From contig NZ_VSLZ01000001.1 of the NCBI RefSeq assembly GCF_010747475.1, positions 62,001 to 126,000 of the forward strand: a DNA stretch of 64,000 nucleotides. The letters are read 5' to 3'. The notes beneath the pieces are model-generated. The model did no database searches. It was not told the DNA's origin and saw only the letters and a list, made by a program, of their open reading frames with translations. Each line of letters starts with the position of its first letter. Position 1 is the first letter of the stretch. This document shows, in pieces, positions 15,869 through 27,196 of the stretch. A program made the position numbers and the translations under genes. The stretch comes from Halorussus sp. MSC15.2. GTDB lineage: Archaea > Halobacteriota > Halobacteria > Halobacteriales > Haladaptataceae.

Positions 15869-18563
15869 GCCGAGACCGTTTCTCTGCAGTCTTCCTCACG
15901 ATTCTGCTGGTCGTCTCGGCGACGACTGCGGCCGTTCCGGCGTCGGCGTTCGCCCCGAACGACGTGCGAACGCCGCGTCGGACGCGGCCGGAAACGCCGC
16001 AGGCAACGACGAGACGACGACACTGCCGACAACCACGACACGGAAAACGACGACTGCGACCGCCGGAAACGACGAAACGACGACGCTCGCGACGACGAAA
16101 CGGTCCGAGCGGTCGTCTCGGAAGTCGGACCCCAATATCTCCTCGTCGCTACTCGAACGCGTGGACTCGTCGGAGAACGGTCCGAGTGCCGACAGCGTCG
16201 GCGACACCGAGTTCGTGCAGGTCGTCGTTCGGGCCGCGTCTGGACGGAGTGACGAGGCCGCCCGACTGGTGGGAACCCACGGCGGCGACGTGCGGACTCG
16301 TCACGAGAATCTCGTGCAGGCACGCGTACCCGCGAGCGCGGTGGAGGCGCTCGGGGTTTCACCAGCAGTCGAGTTCGTTCGCCGACCGCGCGAGGCGGTC
16401 GCCACCGACGTCACGAGCGAGGGCCTGAGCAACATGGACGTCGGGACCGTCCACGGGACGAACTACACCGGCGAGAACACCACTGTCGCGGTAGTGGACC
16501 TCGGTTTCGACGTGACCAACCCCGAAATCGCGGACCAAGTCGTCGATTGGCGAAATTTCAGTTCGCCGGAGAGTCCCCGAACCATGGCGAACGAGAGCGG
16601 TCTCCACGGGACCGGCACCGCCGAACTCGTGGCCGAAACCGCACCGAACGCCTCGATAATCGCGGTGAAGGTGAACTACCCTCTCGAACTCTACGACGCC
16701 ATCGACTGGATAAAGAACAACACTTCGGCCGACGTGGTCTCGATGTCCGTCGGGTGGTACAACGTCGGTCCGCTCGACGGGTCCGCGGAGATGAACCGCG
16801 AAATCAGGACCTCCGTCGAGTCCGGCACTCCGTGGGTCGTCTCCGCCGGAAACGAGGCCGACGGCAATCACTGGAACGGAACGTGGTCGAACCCCGACGG
16901 CGACCAGTGGATGAACTTCCGCGACTCGGACGAGCGGATGAACGTCACCCCCGCAGGCGGTTCCGGAACGCTCAGAACGGCGATTAGCTGGAACGACTGG
17001 CCCGTCAGCCACGAAGACTACGACGCGATTCTGGTCAACGAGAGCGGGGACGTGGTCGATTTCTCGGTTACCGTCCAGAACGGCACGCAGCAACCCACGG
17101 AGTACATCTACCACTACGCGACCCAGAACGTCTATCTGAAACTTCGGAACGACGACGCCAACGAATCGGCCGACTTCGACGTCTTCTTCCGGGGGAGCGC
17201 CGACCCCGAGTACGACACGGCCGCGAGAAGTGTCACCATCCCGGCGACCGGTCCGAGGGTCATCACGGTCGGGGCCGCGTACTACGGAACGAACGAACTC
17301 GAGGACTTCTCCTCGCGCGGTCCGACCATCGACGGCCGCCGAAAGCCCGACGTGGTCGCGCCGGACGGCGTGAGTTCCACGGCGTATCCCGACGGGTTCT
17401 ACGGTACCTCCGCGGCCACGCCCCACACCGCGGGCGTTGCGGCGCTGATGCTCGACGCGGACCCGACTCTCACGCCGGCCGAGGTCAAGGAGCGCCTGCG
17501 GTCGTCGGCGGTCCCCCTCCGCGGGACCGAACCGAACAACCGGACCGGCTACGGTCTGGTGGACGCCGACGGCGCGATTCGGTCGGTCGAGGAGCGGTAC
17601 CCCGACCGCGTGACCTACTCGGGGTCCGTCTCCGAGACCGACGGCGACCCCGCGGTCAACGACCCCGTCCGTGCCTACGCGCTGGATTCGTCTCGGAGCC
17701 ACAGTAACGCCACCGACGCCGCAGGGAACTTCTCCATCGACGCCTCGGGTGGCAACGACAGCTACGTTCTCGGCTACTATCAGGGCGACTCCGGGTCGCT
17801 GCTCGACGACGGGTCGCCGGACCTGCAGGCGCTCGACCTCGTGAACGGGTCGAGTTCGACCGACCTCGGCGACGTGACGCTTCCGCAGGCACACGTCCTG
17901 AACGTGACGGTCGTGGACGAGACCGGGACTCCCGTCCCGAACGCCGACGTGGAAGTCGCGGACTTCGTCCACGAAGGCGGCGACCACGCCTACGTCTCGC
18001 ACTCGGCCGAGACCGACGCCGACGGGAAACTCGTCGTCGGCGCGGCGGCGGGCATCGAACTCTCCGGCGACGTGCGGGTGATGGCCGCCCCGCCGGACGG
18101 CAGTTCGCGGTTCGCCGGAGCGAACTACTCGGACGTCATCGACGTGCAGAGCGACACTAACGTCACGCTCACGCTGAACGGGAAGGGTGCCACGGTCTCC
18201 GGACGAGTGACCGACGCCGACGAAAACCCCTCCGCGGACGACGGTATCCTCGTCGCCAGCGACGCGACGGGGTACCTCGAGGTGGTCACGACCGACAAGA
18301 CGGGGCGCTTCACCGCCACCGGCGTCGAAGAGGGCGACCCCTACTCTGTCGGCTACTTCCAGAACTGGAGTTCGGATACGGCCTTCCCCGAGGACGGAAT
18401 CGCCGACATCTACACGCTAGCACGGGTGAACGTCACCGGTGACGTGGACGTTGGCACTCGTACCGTCCCGAACGCCTCGCTCCTGAACGTTCGCATCGTG
18501 GACGAGAGCGGCGACCCGGTGACCGACGCACCGTCGAGGTGGACCACAACCGTCTGGGACTGA
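15865..18563 (+). pseudogene. Secreted S8 subtilase, N-terminal part (frame broken near 15970 and 18532)
   Basis: First part of a secreted serine protease locus that spans 15865-23352 (about 2,500 codons). It starts MSRDRFSAVFLTILLVVSAT, a Sec-type signal peptide. After a net -1 shift at GTGCGAACG (about 15968) the next frame runs to 18563 (GTG 16161 gives its longest start-codon ORF). It has a Thr-rich linker, an inhibitor-like propeptide (VQVVVRAASGRSDEAARLV) and the S8 catalytic domain. The triad is visible: Asp in AVVDLGFD (about residue 211), His in LHGTGTAE (247), Ser in GTSAATPH (515), with oxyanion Asn in SAGNEADGN. Carboxypeptidase regulatory-like repeats follow (VSGRVTDADENPSADDG). 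The frame stops at 18563 after a second -1 shift at GCACCGTCGAG. The shifts may be assembly errors. Confidence 0.8.
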
Positions 18564-19255
18564 CCAGCGGTCTCGGCAACGTCTCCATCGACTCTCAGGG
18601 GTACCTAGCTCCCGGCGACGGCCGCGGCATCGAGATGACGGGTAACGTCGATATCACGGTCACGCCGCCCGACACCCCGCGCTACCTGAACCGGACGTAC
18701 ACGCGGAATCTGACGATGGACCGCGACCGGAACCTCACCGTGCAGTTAGAGAAGCAGGCCGTCGGGTCACCCGACATCTCGGCGTTCGACGTGTCTGCGA
18801 CCGGCCAAGACGTGGACCTCAGGTTCGAGTCCAACGAGCAGTTGTCGAACGTCACGGTCGAACTCGGCGGCGACGCCGCCGGAACCCTGACGCTCGCGGA
18901 CTTCTCGGAGACGAACAATTCGGGCACGTACGTCTACAGCGCCGACGTCTCGTCGGGCCGCGACGGCACCTTCCGCGCCACGCTGATTCGCGCCGAGGAC
19001 GCCGACGGGGACGACGGCGCGAGCGGTCGGTCCGAATCCGTGACCGTGGACACCGAAGCACCGTCGGTGAACGTCACGGTCCGCGACGCCACCGACGGGA
19101 ACGGCGTCGTGAACGACGGCGACGAGGTCCGCATCGAGGCCACGGTGGTCGAGAACGTGACGAGCGTGGCGAACGTGACCGCGGACGCGACCGGTCTCGG
19201 TGCCGGAGTCGTCGAACTCACGCGCCGCAGTCCGACGCCTACGCCGCGACGGTGA
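18539..19255 (+). pseudogene. Subtilase, middle segment in a second frame
   Basis: Continuation of the S8 protease in another frame. Translation makes sense from about VEVDHNRLGLTSGLGNVSID, just after the shift at 18532. It contains the end of a regulatory-like repeat and the first Ig-like beta-sandwich repeats (VSATGQDVDLRFESNEQLSN, then SVTVDTEAPSVNVTVRDATD). Near 19216-19235 the sense continues in the next frame (SDAYAATVTVTGADDG), a third net -1 shift. The nominal start codon of this segment is not a real start. Confidence 0.7.
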
Positions 19256-22200
19256 CAGTCACCGGTGCGGACGACGGCACGGCGACTGTCACGGCGAACG
19301 CGACCGACGAAACCGGCAACGAGAACGCCGCCGACGGGTCGATAGAAGTGGACAACGCGGCTCCTAATATAAGTTACTTGGAAGTTAAGTCCGTATCGAA
19401 CGAAGAGAACCAACTCCTCGTTCGTTTCAAACCTAATGAAGAATTGACGACTCATCGGGTGAATTTGACCGACGCTGACGGGAACGTAGTCGATACGCTC
19501 ACCGAGTTCAACCTGATAAAGGAGCCAGACAATAATATCTATCGCACCAGTACTATAGTAGACAGCGATGGTACGTACCGCGCTAACCTCGTTACCGCTA
19601 CCGACGCGGCAGGCAACGCCTTCGTCGGCGAGGCAACCGACAACACCACGGTGGACACGACCCCACCGGCGATTACGGACCTCGACCTGACGACCAACTC
19701 CGGGTCGCTCGACGTGTCGGTGTCCGCCGACGAACCGCTCGACGCGTCCTCCGTAGTCGCCGAAGTCACGGACGAAAGCGGCACCACGGTCGCCACGCTG
19801 AACTCATTCAACGAGAGCGACGCAACGAACGAGTACGCGGACAGCTACGACCTCCCCGACGGTGCCAACGAGACGTGGACCGTGAACGTCACGCGGGCCG
19901 AGGACGACCACGGTCTCGACGGCGCGTCGGGCCAGAACGCGTCGGTGTTCGTGGACACGGTCGCGCCGGCCGTCTCGAACTTCACCGCCACGTTCGACAA
20001 CGGCACGGTCACGGTCACGTTCGACGCCGACGAGTCGCTCTCGACCGACGCGGGCGACACGGTGGTCGAGTTCTCCGACCCGGACGGTGACCCCGTAACG
20101 GAGAAGACGGTCACCGCACTCGGCGGCCGGTCCTACGAGGTCACGTACAACGTCGAGGCGGGCGTCGAAGGGAACTACACTGCGAACCTGACTTCGGTCA
20201 GGGATACGGCGGGTAACGTCGGTGCGAGCGGAGCAGCCGACACGGCGTTCGTGGACACCGGCCCTCCCGCCGTCTCGAACTTCACGGCGACTAATCCCAC
20301 AGACCAGACGATTCGAGTCTCGTTCGGCGCGGACGAATCGTTGACCGACATCTCGGTCGGCGTCTCCGGCCCCGAGAACGCGACGCTGACGGAGACCGAT
20401 TTCACCGCCGCCGGCGGGACGTACACCGTGACGTACGCCGTCAGCGATGACGGCGAGTACGAGGTGACGCTGGAGACCGCCGCCGATACTCACGACAACG
20501 ACGGGGCCGACGGCCAGCGCAAAAACGTGACCGTCGATTCGACCGCGCCGACCGTCACGGACTACGAAGTGACCAACGCCGACGGCGACGGCGCGGTCTC
20601 GGACGGCGAACGCGTGTCGGTAGTCCTGACCGCGTCGGACGAGTTCAGTACCGTCGAGAACGTTACCGCCAACGTCTCCGAACTCGGCGCTGGCACGGTC
20701 GAACTCGCTGGTTCGGGCGCCGACGGCGTCTACCGCGGCAACTTCACGGTGGACGCGTCGAACGTTCCGGACGGAAACGCCGCGCTCTCGGTGAACCTGA
20801 CGGACGTGCGGGGAAACGCCCACGAAGTATTCGTCCGGTATCTCCTGCTCGACGCCCACAACCCGAACACGACCCACACGTTCGGCGGAACGCCGAACGA
20901 AAACGGCTGGTACAACTCCTCGGTCGAGATTAACCTCACCGCCAGCGACGGAATGTCCGGCACGGCCACGACCGAGTACCGCCTCACGAGCGACGGGACG
21001 ACCGACGACAACTGGACGACCTACGACGGGAACGTCACGGTCTCGGCGGACGGGTCGCACACCATCACGTACCGGAGTGTAGACCATACAGGAAACGCCG
21101 AGGAGAACCGGACCGCCGAGTTCGACGTGGACACGACGACTCCGATGACCACGTCCGGAACGAACGCCACGCCCAACGAGAACGGCTGGTACACCTCCGA
21201 CGTGAACGTGACGCTCACGCCCATCGACGTGTCCAGCGGCGTGAACGCGACCTACTATCGCGTGGACGGCGACTGGAAGCAGTACGACGCCAGTACGGGC
21301 GTCCACCTGACGACCGACGGGAATCACACCGTCGAGTTCTACAGCGTGGACGAGGCAGGCAACGAGGAAGCCCACCGGACTCGGACGGTCAAAATCGACA
21401 CGAAGAAGCCGACTCTCTCGGACCCGCCGGGGCTGAATCGGACCGAGGGAATCCTGCCCGAACAAGCCGTTCGAGTCGTCGTGAACGCCACCGACGGTAA
21501 CGGCGTCGCCGACGTTATCGTGGACGGCAAGCGGGTCGGAAAGAACGGCGAGGGCTTCGTTCCGGTCGCACCTGCGCTCGGCGACCACACCTTCGAGGTA
21601 GTCGTCCGCGACGTCGCGGGCAACGAACTGACGGTCAGCAACGAATCGACTGCCTACAGCGTCGGCCGGACGGTCGAGATGCGCCAGACCGCCAACGACA
21701 CGTTCTCGGCCGAGACGAACGACACGAACGTCGGCGCGGTGTCCATCCGGGCCGACGCGACGAACGAGACCACCGCGAGCGTCGCGGTCGGAACCGCGAA
21801 GTCGAACCCCGAACCGAACCGGACCGACCCGAAGGGGACCTCGCTGTACTTCCCGCAGATAGACACGTCGGTCTCGAACGACGACATCACGAACGCGACG
21901 GTCACGGTGACGGTAGACCGGTCGCGGGTCCGTCAGAAGTACGTCCGGCCAGACTCGGTGGCGTTCTGGGTCGAGGAGGAGAACCGAGCGACGGGTTGGG
22001 AGACGGTGGACGCCCGACGAACCGACGCCAACGAGTCCGACGGTACTTACACCTACGAAGTCGAGGCCCCGCACTTCTCGACCTACGCCGTCACGGGCGA
22101 GACTGAGTCGGCTGCTCCGAACGCGTCGCTCGGCGTCGCTACCGACTCGCCGACGCCCGGCAACGTCACCCTCACGGCGTCGTACGGCGACGGCTACTCT

Positions 22201-23352
22201 GGCGTCGACCCGGCGAACGTCACGTTCCGGTTCGAGGGGACCGACCGGACCGCCGAGGCGACGGTGGGCGAGTCCGCTCTCACCTACACGCGAAATCTCA
22301 GTGCAGGCACCTACAACGCCACGCTGTTCGTGACCGACAACGCGGGCAACCCGCTCGCGGAACCCGAGACGGTCTCGTTCTCGGTCGAGAAGTCCGCCGG
22401 TGGCGGTAGCGGAGGCGGTGGTGGTGGCGGAGGCGGTGGAAACGTCCCCGACCCGTCGGTGCAGGTGCGGGTGACCGACCTGACGGCGAGTAGCCTCCGG
22501 GCGAAGGTCGTCAGCGCGCGCTCGGACTCACCGGGCGACGTCTCGCCCGATGGCGGCATCTCGGCGGGCGACGTGACCGTCCGGGAACTCCGCGTCACGC
22601 CCGCGAGCGGCGACCCCGAACCCCGGTTCTTCGTGGACGCCAGCGTCACCGAGACGCCGCCGGGCGGCGCGGACGCGCCCGACGTCCCCGCGCTGGGTTA
22701 CCTCCGCGTCGGCACGACGTTCATCTCCACGTCGGCGTTGGCCGAGGTCGGCGTCGAGTTCGCGGTGCCCGCCGACGTCGCGGCCGCGCCCGAGAACGTC
22801 GTGGTCTATCGTCTCGACGGCGACTCGTGGCGCGCGGTCGAAACCGAGGTCGTCGAAACCGGCGGCGGACGGTACGTCCTCCGCGCGGCCGCCTCGGACA
22901 CCGGCACCTTCGCGGTCGGCGTCCGGAGCGGCGCGGTCTCGGTGACGGACGCCTCGGTCGGCGCGAGCAGCGTCGCGCCCGGCGAAACCGTGCCAGTCAC
23001 CGCGACGGTGGAGAACACCGGCGACGGCGTCAGCGCCACGACTGCGAGAGTCTCGGTGGACGGCGACGTCGTCGCTCGGGAACCGGTCGAACTCTCGGCC
23101 GGTGAGTCGAAAACCGTCACCGTCGATGTGACGCTCGACTCGCCCGGGACCCACGAAATCGCGGTGAACGGCGCGTCGGCCGGGTCGGTCTCGGTCGGCG
23201 GCGAGACGACGAGTTCGGACGGCAACGACCCCGACGAGACGACCGGCGGACCCACGGACGACGGTAGCAGTGGCGACATCCCCGGATTCGGCGTCTCGAC
23301 GGCACTGGTCGCGCTGGTGGCCGCGCTACTGGTCGCCCGGTACCGCCGATAG
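19252..23352 (+). pseudogene. Subtilase, C-terminal repeat region with PGF-CTERM anchor
   Basis: The last 1,366 codons of the locus. About ten Ig-like repeats share phrases such as FVDTVAPAVSNFTATF and ADESLSTDAGDTVVEFSD. A later pair has NENGWYNSSVEINLTA-type repeats with hydroxylated, N-glycosylatable Asn. A Gly-rich linker (about 22395-22440) precedes a PGF-pre-PGF-like domain and a CARDB-like domain (VTATVENTGDGVSATT). The tail is an acidic Thr/Ser/Gly-rich stretch, then IPGFGVSTALVALVAALLVA and RYRR. That is the PGF-CTERM signal, so archaeosortase A would process it and attach a lipid, fixing the protease to the cell surface. One repeat (19360-19610) uses AT-richer codons. Confidence 0.82.
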
Positions 23353-23481
23353 AACCGTTCGCGCGAACCATCCCTTCATCCCGGCGCACTGGTCTTCCTC
23401 CCGGAGTACTGGTCTTCATCTCGGCGCAGTGATGTCGTCACGCTTCGAGTGCGATTGCTCTGTAGGCGCGACGAGTTCGAC

Positions 23482-24444
23482 TCACAGCGACCGGAGTTCC
23501 TCGCCGATGTCGTCCAGCGCCTCGTCGGCCGCGCTCACCGACTCGCTCGTGCTGAGGAAGCCGTGAGGTTGGTCGGGATAGTGGTCGTGGCGGACCGCGA
23601 CGCCCGCGGCGTCGAGACGCTCCGCGTACGCCACGCCCTCGTCGCGGAGCGGGTCGAACCCGCAAGTGACCACCGTCGCGGGCGGGAGTCCCGACAGGTC
23701 CGGCGCGCGAAGCGGCGAGGCGTAGGGGTTCGCGCCGTCCACTTCGCTCCGGAGGTAGCGGTCCCAGAACCAGCGCATGTCGGTCTCGGTCAGGAGCGGC
23801 CCGTCGCCGTTCTCCGCGTAGGAGTCGGTGTCGAAGGCGTAGTCGGTGATTGGGTAGAGCAGGAACTGCGGGGCGACTTCCGGCAGGTCGCGCCCGGCGT
23901 CGCTCGCCGCCGACCCTCGCAGGGCCGTGACAGCGGCCAAATTCCCGCCCGCGCTCGTCCCGCCGACTGCGAGTCGTTCGGAATCGCCGCCGAAGGCGTC
24001 GGCGTTCTCGGCGACCCACCGGAGCGAGGCGACTGCGTCGTCTACCGCGGCGGGGAAGGGGTGTTCCGGTGCGAGTCGGTAATCGACAGAGACGACCACA
24101 CACTCCCCACGCCGGGCGAGTCGGCGACAGACGCCGTCGATGGAGTCCAGCGTGCCGAGTACCCACCCGCCACCGTGGTAGTAGACGAGCACCGGCGCGG
24201 GGTCGCCGGTCGCGGGATTCGAACCCCGGTAGACTCGAATCGGAATCGCCGTCTCCGGACCCGGAATCTCCAAATCGCGGACGAACTCGACCTCCGGCGG
24301 GTCGCCGCCCGAGAACACCTCGTCTTCGATTCGGCGGGCGGACTCGACCGACATGGCCGACCACTCCGGGACGCCCGCGGCTTCGATTTCGTCGATTACG
24401 TCTTCGACTTCCGGGTCCAGTTCGGTTCGTAGGGGGGTGGGCAT
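23482..24444 (-). CDS. Alpha/beta hydrolase, HSL-family esterase/lipase
   Basis: A 320-residue esterase of the hormone-sensitive-lipase group, hydrolysing carboxyl esters, likely of short acyl chains. Seen: the oxyanion motif HGGGW (YYHGGGWVLGTL), the nucleophile elbow GTSAGGN (Ser), an Asp in CGFDPLRDEG and the catalytic His in DQPHGFLS. It begins at ATG 24444 (MPTPLRTELDPEVEDVIDEI). No signal peptide is visible, so it is probably cytoplasmic. Its neighbours give no pathway. Confidence 0.93.
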   Translation of the reverse strand: MPTPLRTELDPEVEDVIDEIEAAGVPEWSAMSVESARRIEDEVFSGGDPPEVEFVRDLEIPGPETAIPIRVYRGSNPATGDPAPVLVYYHGGGWVLGTLDSIDGVCRRLARRGECVVVSVDYRLAPEHPFPAAVDDAVASLRWVAENADAFGGDSERLAVGGTSAGGNLAAVTALRGSAASDAGRDLPEVAPQFLLYPITDYAFDTDSYAENGDGPLLTETDMRWFWDRYLRSEVDGANPYASPLRAPDLSGLPPATVVTCGFDPLRDEGVAYAERLDAAGVAVRHDHYPDQPHGFLSTSESVSAADEALDDIGEELRSL

Positions 24445-24574
24445 GTTCCGGAGGTTGGTCGGCGAACGGGAAAGTACTGGCCCCGTTTCGTCCGAATCAG
24501 ACACTCCTCTCCGGCACCCTCCGCGTCTCTTCGTTGCCGCAACTCCAATCCCGGACAGTGGAGCGGGTCCGGCG

Positions 24575-25045
24575 TTATCGTGTCACGTCGAACGAGCGGT
24601 CGTGCGTCGTCGGTTCGTCGCCGAACGTCGCTCCGTCCCCGGACGCCTCCTCCGCGTCGATTTCACCCGGCGCGGAGACGAGTTGTTCGAGTCGATGCTC
24701 GAACTCCTCCTCGGCAATCTCACCTTCCGCGTAGCGCCGCTTCAGAACCGCGACCGGGTCGTCTTCCGCCGTAGAATCCCGTGAGCCCGTCGTGGAGCGT
24801 CTCGGAGCGAACAGCACTGTCGGAACTGCCGCCGCCGACAGTAGCGTGAGCACTGCACCGACACCGACCAGCAGGTTCGGTAGCGTGCCAGTCCACTTGC
24901 TCGAAATCAGCAACACGGTGTAGTAGAACAGGACGACCGAGGCGACCGCCGCTCCGCCGGACAGCAGTAGCCGCCACCGGCGGCTATCGGGAGTCAACGC
25001 GGCGAGGACCTCGGAGGGACGCGTCGCGTCTCGGGACTCGACCAT
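24575..25045 (-). CDS. SHOCT-domain membrane protein
   Basis: A 156-residue protein with two membrane helices (LLLSGGAAVASVVLFYYTVL and LPNLLVGVGAVLTLLSAA) followed by a SHOCT motif (VAVLKRRYAEGEIAEEEFEH). The SHOCT domain is a short C-terminal helix pair often found on membrane proteins, possibly for oligomerisation. The function is unknown. Start ATG 25045; it is divergent from kynU. Confidence 0.8.
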   Translation of the reverse strand: MVESRDATRPSEVLAALTPDSRRWRLLLSGGAAVASVVLFYYTVLLISSKWTGTLPNLLVGVGAVLTLLSAAAVPTVLFAPRRSTTGSRDSTAEDDPVAVLKRRYAEGEIAEEEFEHRLEQLVSAPGEIDAEEASGDGATFGDEPTTHDRSFDVTR

Positions 25046-25212
25046 ACGACCGTCGTTGTCCGAGAAGTGTAAAAATACTTTCCGTTACCTGCCGTCTGGG
25101 TCTCCGTCGCGCCGTTTCCGCGTCTCGCGTCTTCCTCGGTCTTCGGCGTCCTCGCCCGTCCCGCGTACCGGGATACCAAACTACTAACTCGGCTCCACGA
25201 CTCGAGTCGGTC

Positions 25213-26538
25213 ATGGACGCCGACTTCGAACTCGGGGCGGAGTACGCCGCTCGGCGGGACGAGACCGACCCGCTGGCCCACCTCGCCGACCGATTCTACG
25301 ACCCCGAGGACGAGTGGTACGTGGACGGCAACTCGCTGGGGCTGCTTTCCGAGGACGCCGAGGACGCGCTCGACCGGGCCGTCTCGGAGTGGCGCGACCT
25401 CGCCATCCGCGGGTGGACCGACGCCGACCCGCCGTGGTTCCACTACGGCGAGCGATTGGGCGACCGACTCGCGCCCCTCGTCGGCGCGAACCCCGAGGAG
25501 GTCGTCGTCGCCAACTCCACGACGGTCAACATCCACACGCTAATCGGCACCTTCTACGACCGCGCCGAGGGGTCGAACATCGTCGTGGACGAACTCGACT
25601 TCCCGACCGACCACTACGCCGTCCGCGCCCAACTCCGCCAGCGCGGGACCGACCCCGACGAGGCCCTGACCGTGGTCGAGAGCCGCGACGGTCGGACCAT
25701 CGAGACCGAGGACGTCGTCGCCGCGATGGACGACGACACCGCCATCGTCTTCCTCCCGTCCGTCCTCTACCGGAGCGGCCAGTTGCTCGACGTGGAGCGA
25801 ATCACGGCGGCGGCCCACGAACGGGACATCCTCGCCGGGTTCGACCTCGCCCACTCGGTCGGCGCGGTCCCTCACGACCTCTCGCAAATCGGCGTGGACT
25901 TCGCGGTGTGGTGCAGCTACAAGTACCTCAACGCCGGACCGGGCGCTATTGCGGGTCTCTACGTCAACGAGCGCCACTTCGGCGAGACGCCCGCGCTGGC
26001 CGGGTGGTGGGGCCACGAGAAGGAGACCCAGTTCGAGATGAACCCCACCTACACCCCGGCCGAGAACGCCGGAGCGTACCAAATCGGGACGGTTCCGGTT
26101 CTGTCGGCCGCCCCGCTCGCGGGGTCGCTCGACGTCTTCGCGGACGCTGGCGAGGCGGTCGAAGGCGCGACCGACGACGCGGACGCACTCCTCGGAACCG
26201 GTATCGAGGCGGTCCGCGAGAAGTCTCTGCGACTCACCGAGTACCTAATCTACCTCGTGGACGAGCGCCTGCCCGACTGCGAGGTGGGGACGCCCCGCGA
26301 CCCCGAGCGCCGGGGCGGCCACGTCGCGATAGAACACCCGGAGGGCTACCGCGTCAGCGAGGCGCTGAAGGAGCGCGGCGTGGTCGTGGACTTCCGACCG
26401 CCGAACGTGGTCCGAATCTGCCCCTCGCCGCTGTACACCGGCTACGAAGACGTCTGGCAAGTCGTCGAGCAGTTGCGGCAGGTCGTCGAGGACGAGGAGT
26501 ACGAGCGGTTCGAGGAGCGCGGCGGCGGCGTGACGTGA
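25213..26538 (+). CDS. kynU: Kynureninase
   Basis: A 441-residue PLP enzyme that cleaves L-kynurenine to anthranilate and alanine (tryptophan catabolism). Seen: substrate-binding and PLP motifs YVDGNSLGLLSEDA near residue 36, NSTTVNIHTLIGTFYDRAEG, the Asp in AGFDLAHSVGAVPHDL, and the PLP lysine in WCSYKYLNAGPGA near residue 238. The C-terminal domain ends near DFRPPNVVRICPSPLYTGY. The genes for tryptophan dioxygenase and formamidase are not adjacent, so the pathway is not shown here. It runs toward the lipoprotein gene on the other strand. Confidence 0.93.
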   Translation: MDADFELGAEYAARRDETDPLAHLADRFYDPEDEWYVDGNSLGLLSEDAEDALDRAVSEWRDLAIRGWTDADPPWFHYGERLGDRLAPLVGANPEEVVVANSTTVNIHTLIGTFYDRAEGSNIVVDELDFPTDHYAVRAQLRQRGTDPDEALTVVESRDGRTIETEDVVAAMDDDTAIVFLPSVLYRSGQLLDVERITAAAHERDILAGFDLAHSVGAVPHDLSQIGVDFAVWCSYKYLNAGPGAIAGLYVNERHFGETPALAGWWGHEKETQFEMNPTYTPAENAGAYQIGTVPVLSAAPLAGSLDVFADAGEAVEGATDDADALLGTGIEAVREKSLRLTEYLIYLVDERLPDCEVGTPRDPERRGGHVAIEHPEGYRVSEALKERGVVVDFRPPNVVRICPSPLYTGYEDVWQVVEQLRQVVEDEEYERFEERGGGVT

Positions 26539-26541
26539 ACG

Positions 26542-27123
26542 CTACTCGGTGACCTCGAACTCGACGCAGAGCGCGTCGAACTCGTCGCCGACGCCCCAGT
26601 AGAGGAATCGGTAGGTGCCCGCTCGGAGCGGTTCGCAGGCGGCGTGCCTGTCGCCCTCGACGGAGAGTCCGCTTTGCGAAAGTCGTCGCCGCCAAACGAA
26701 CCCCGTGCCCGGTGGGTGATTTATCCCGAGGTCTTCGTACGCCGCCGACGCCGCGAACAGCACGGACCGCCACCCGTCGGGGGTCCGGCGCTGGATACTG
26801 TACTTCTCCTCGATGCCGGTCATCTGCTCCTCTTCGCTCCGATTGGTGAGTCGGACGGTCAGGCAGTCCCCGAGAGCGACCGTCGCCGGTTCGGCGGTCA
26901 ACTCGAACCCCGCACCGGTCCCGAGTCGAACGTCGCCTTCGGTGTACGCTCCGACGCGCTCGAAATCGCCGCCGCAGGTCGGGGCGGGGGCGTCCTTCGG
27001 CGGACAGTCGGTCGTGGTCGTGAGCGTCCGGTCGGGACTCCCCTGCTCGCCTCCGAGACATCCGGCTGTCGGGAGACCGATTGAGGCGCTGGCGACGACT
27101 CGAAGGGCGGTTCGACGGCGCAT
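26542..27123 (-). CDS. Secreted lipoprotein, unknown function
   Basis: A 193-residue protein with a twin-arginine-like N-terminus (MRRRTALRVVASASIGLPTA) and a lipobox (TAGCLGG), so it is probably exported and anchored by lipid on the cysteine near residue 22. The mature part holds an Ig-like fold (ELTAEPATVALGDCLTVRLT; KYSIQRRTPDGWRSVL) and several cysteines (CPP, TCGG, DC, AACEP, LCVE) that could form disulfides. No enzyme motif was found. It converges with kynU with only 3 nt between. Confidence 0.65.
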   Translation of the reverse strand: MRRRTALRVVASASIGLPTAGCLGGEQGSPDRTLTTTTDCPPKDAPAPTCGGDFERVGAYTEGDVRLGTGAGFELTAEPATVALGDCLTVRLTNRSEEEQMTGIEEKYSIQRRTPDGWRSVLFAASAAYEDLGINHPPGTGFVWRRRLSQSGLSVEGDRHAACEPLRAGTYRFLYWGVGDEFDALCVEFEVTE

Positions 27124-27196
27124 GGTCGGGGCTGTTCTCCGTTGGGATAAACCTCTTGTGTCGGCGACACGACCACGGCCGCTCGCGGCGGTCCGG

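Noticed and set aside
19804-22074. A 756-codon minus-strand frame opposite the subtilase repeats
   Set aside because: It is an antisense shadow caused by high GC at third positions. The product is Arg/Val-rich without motifs.
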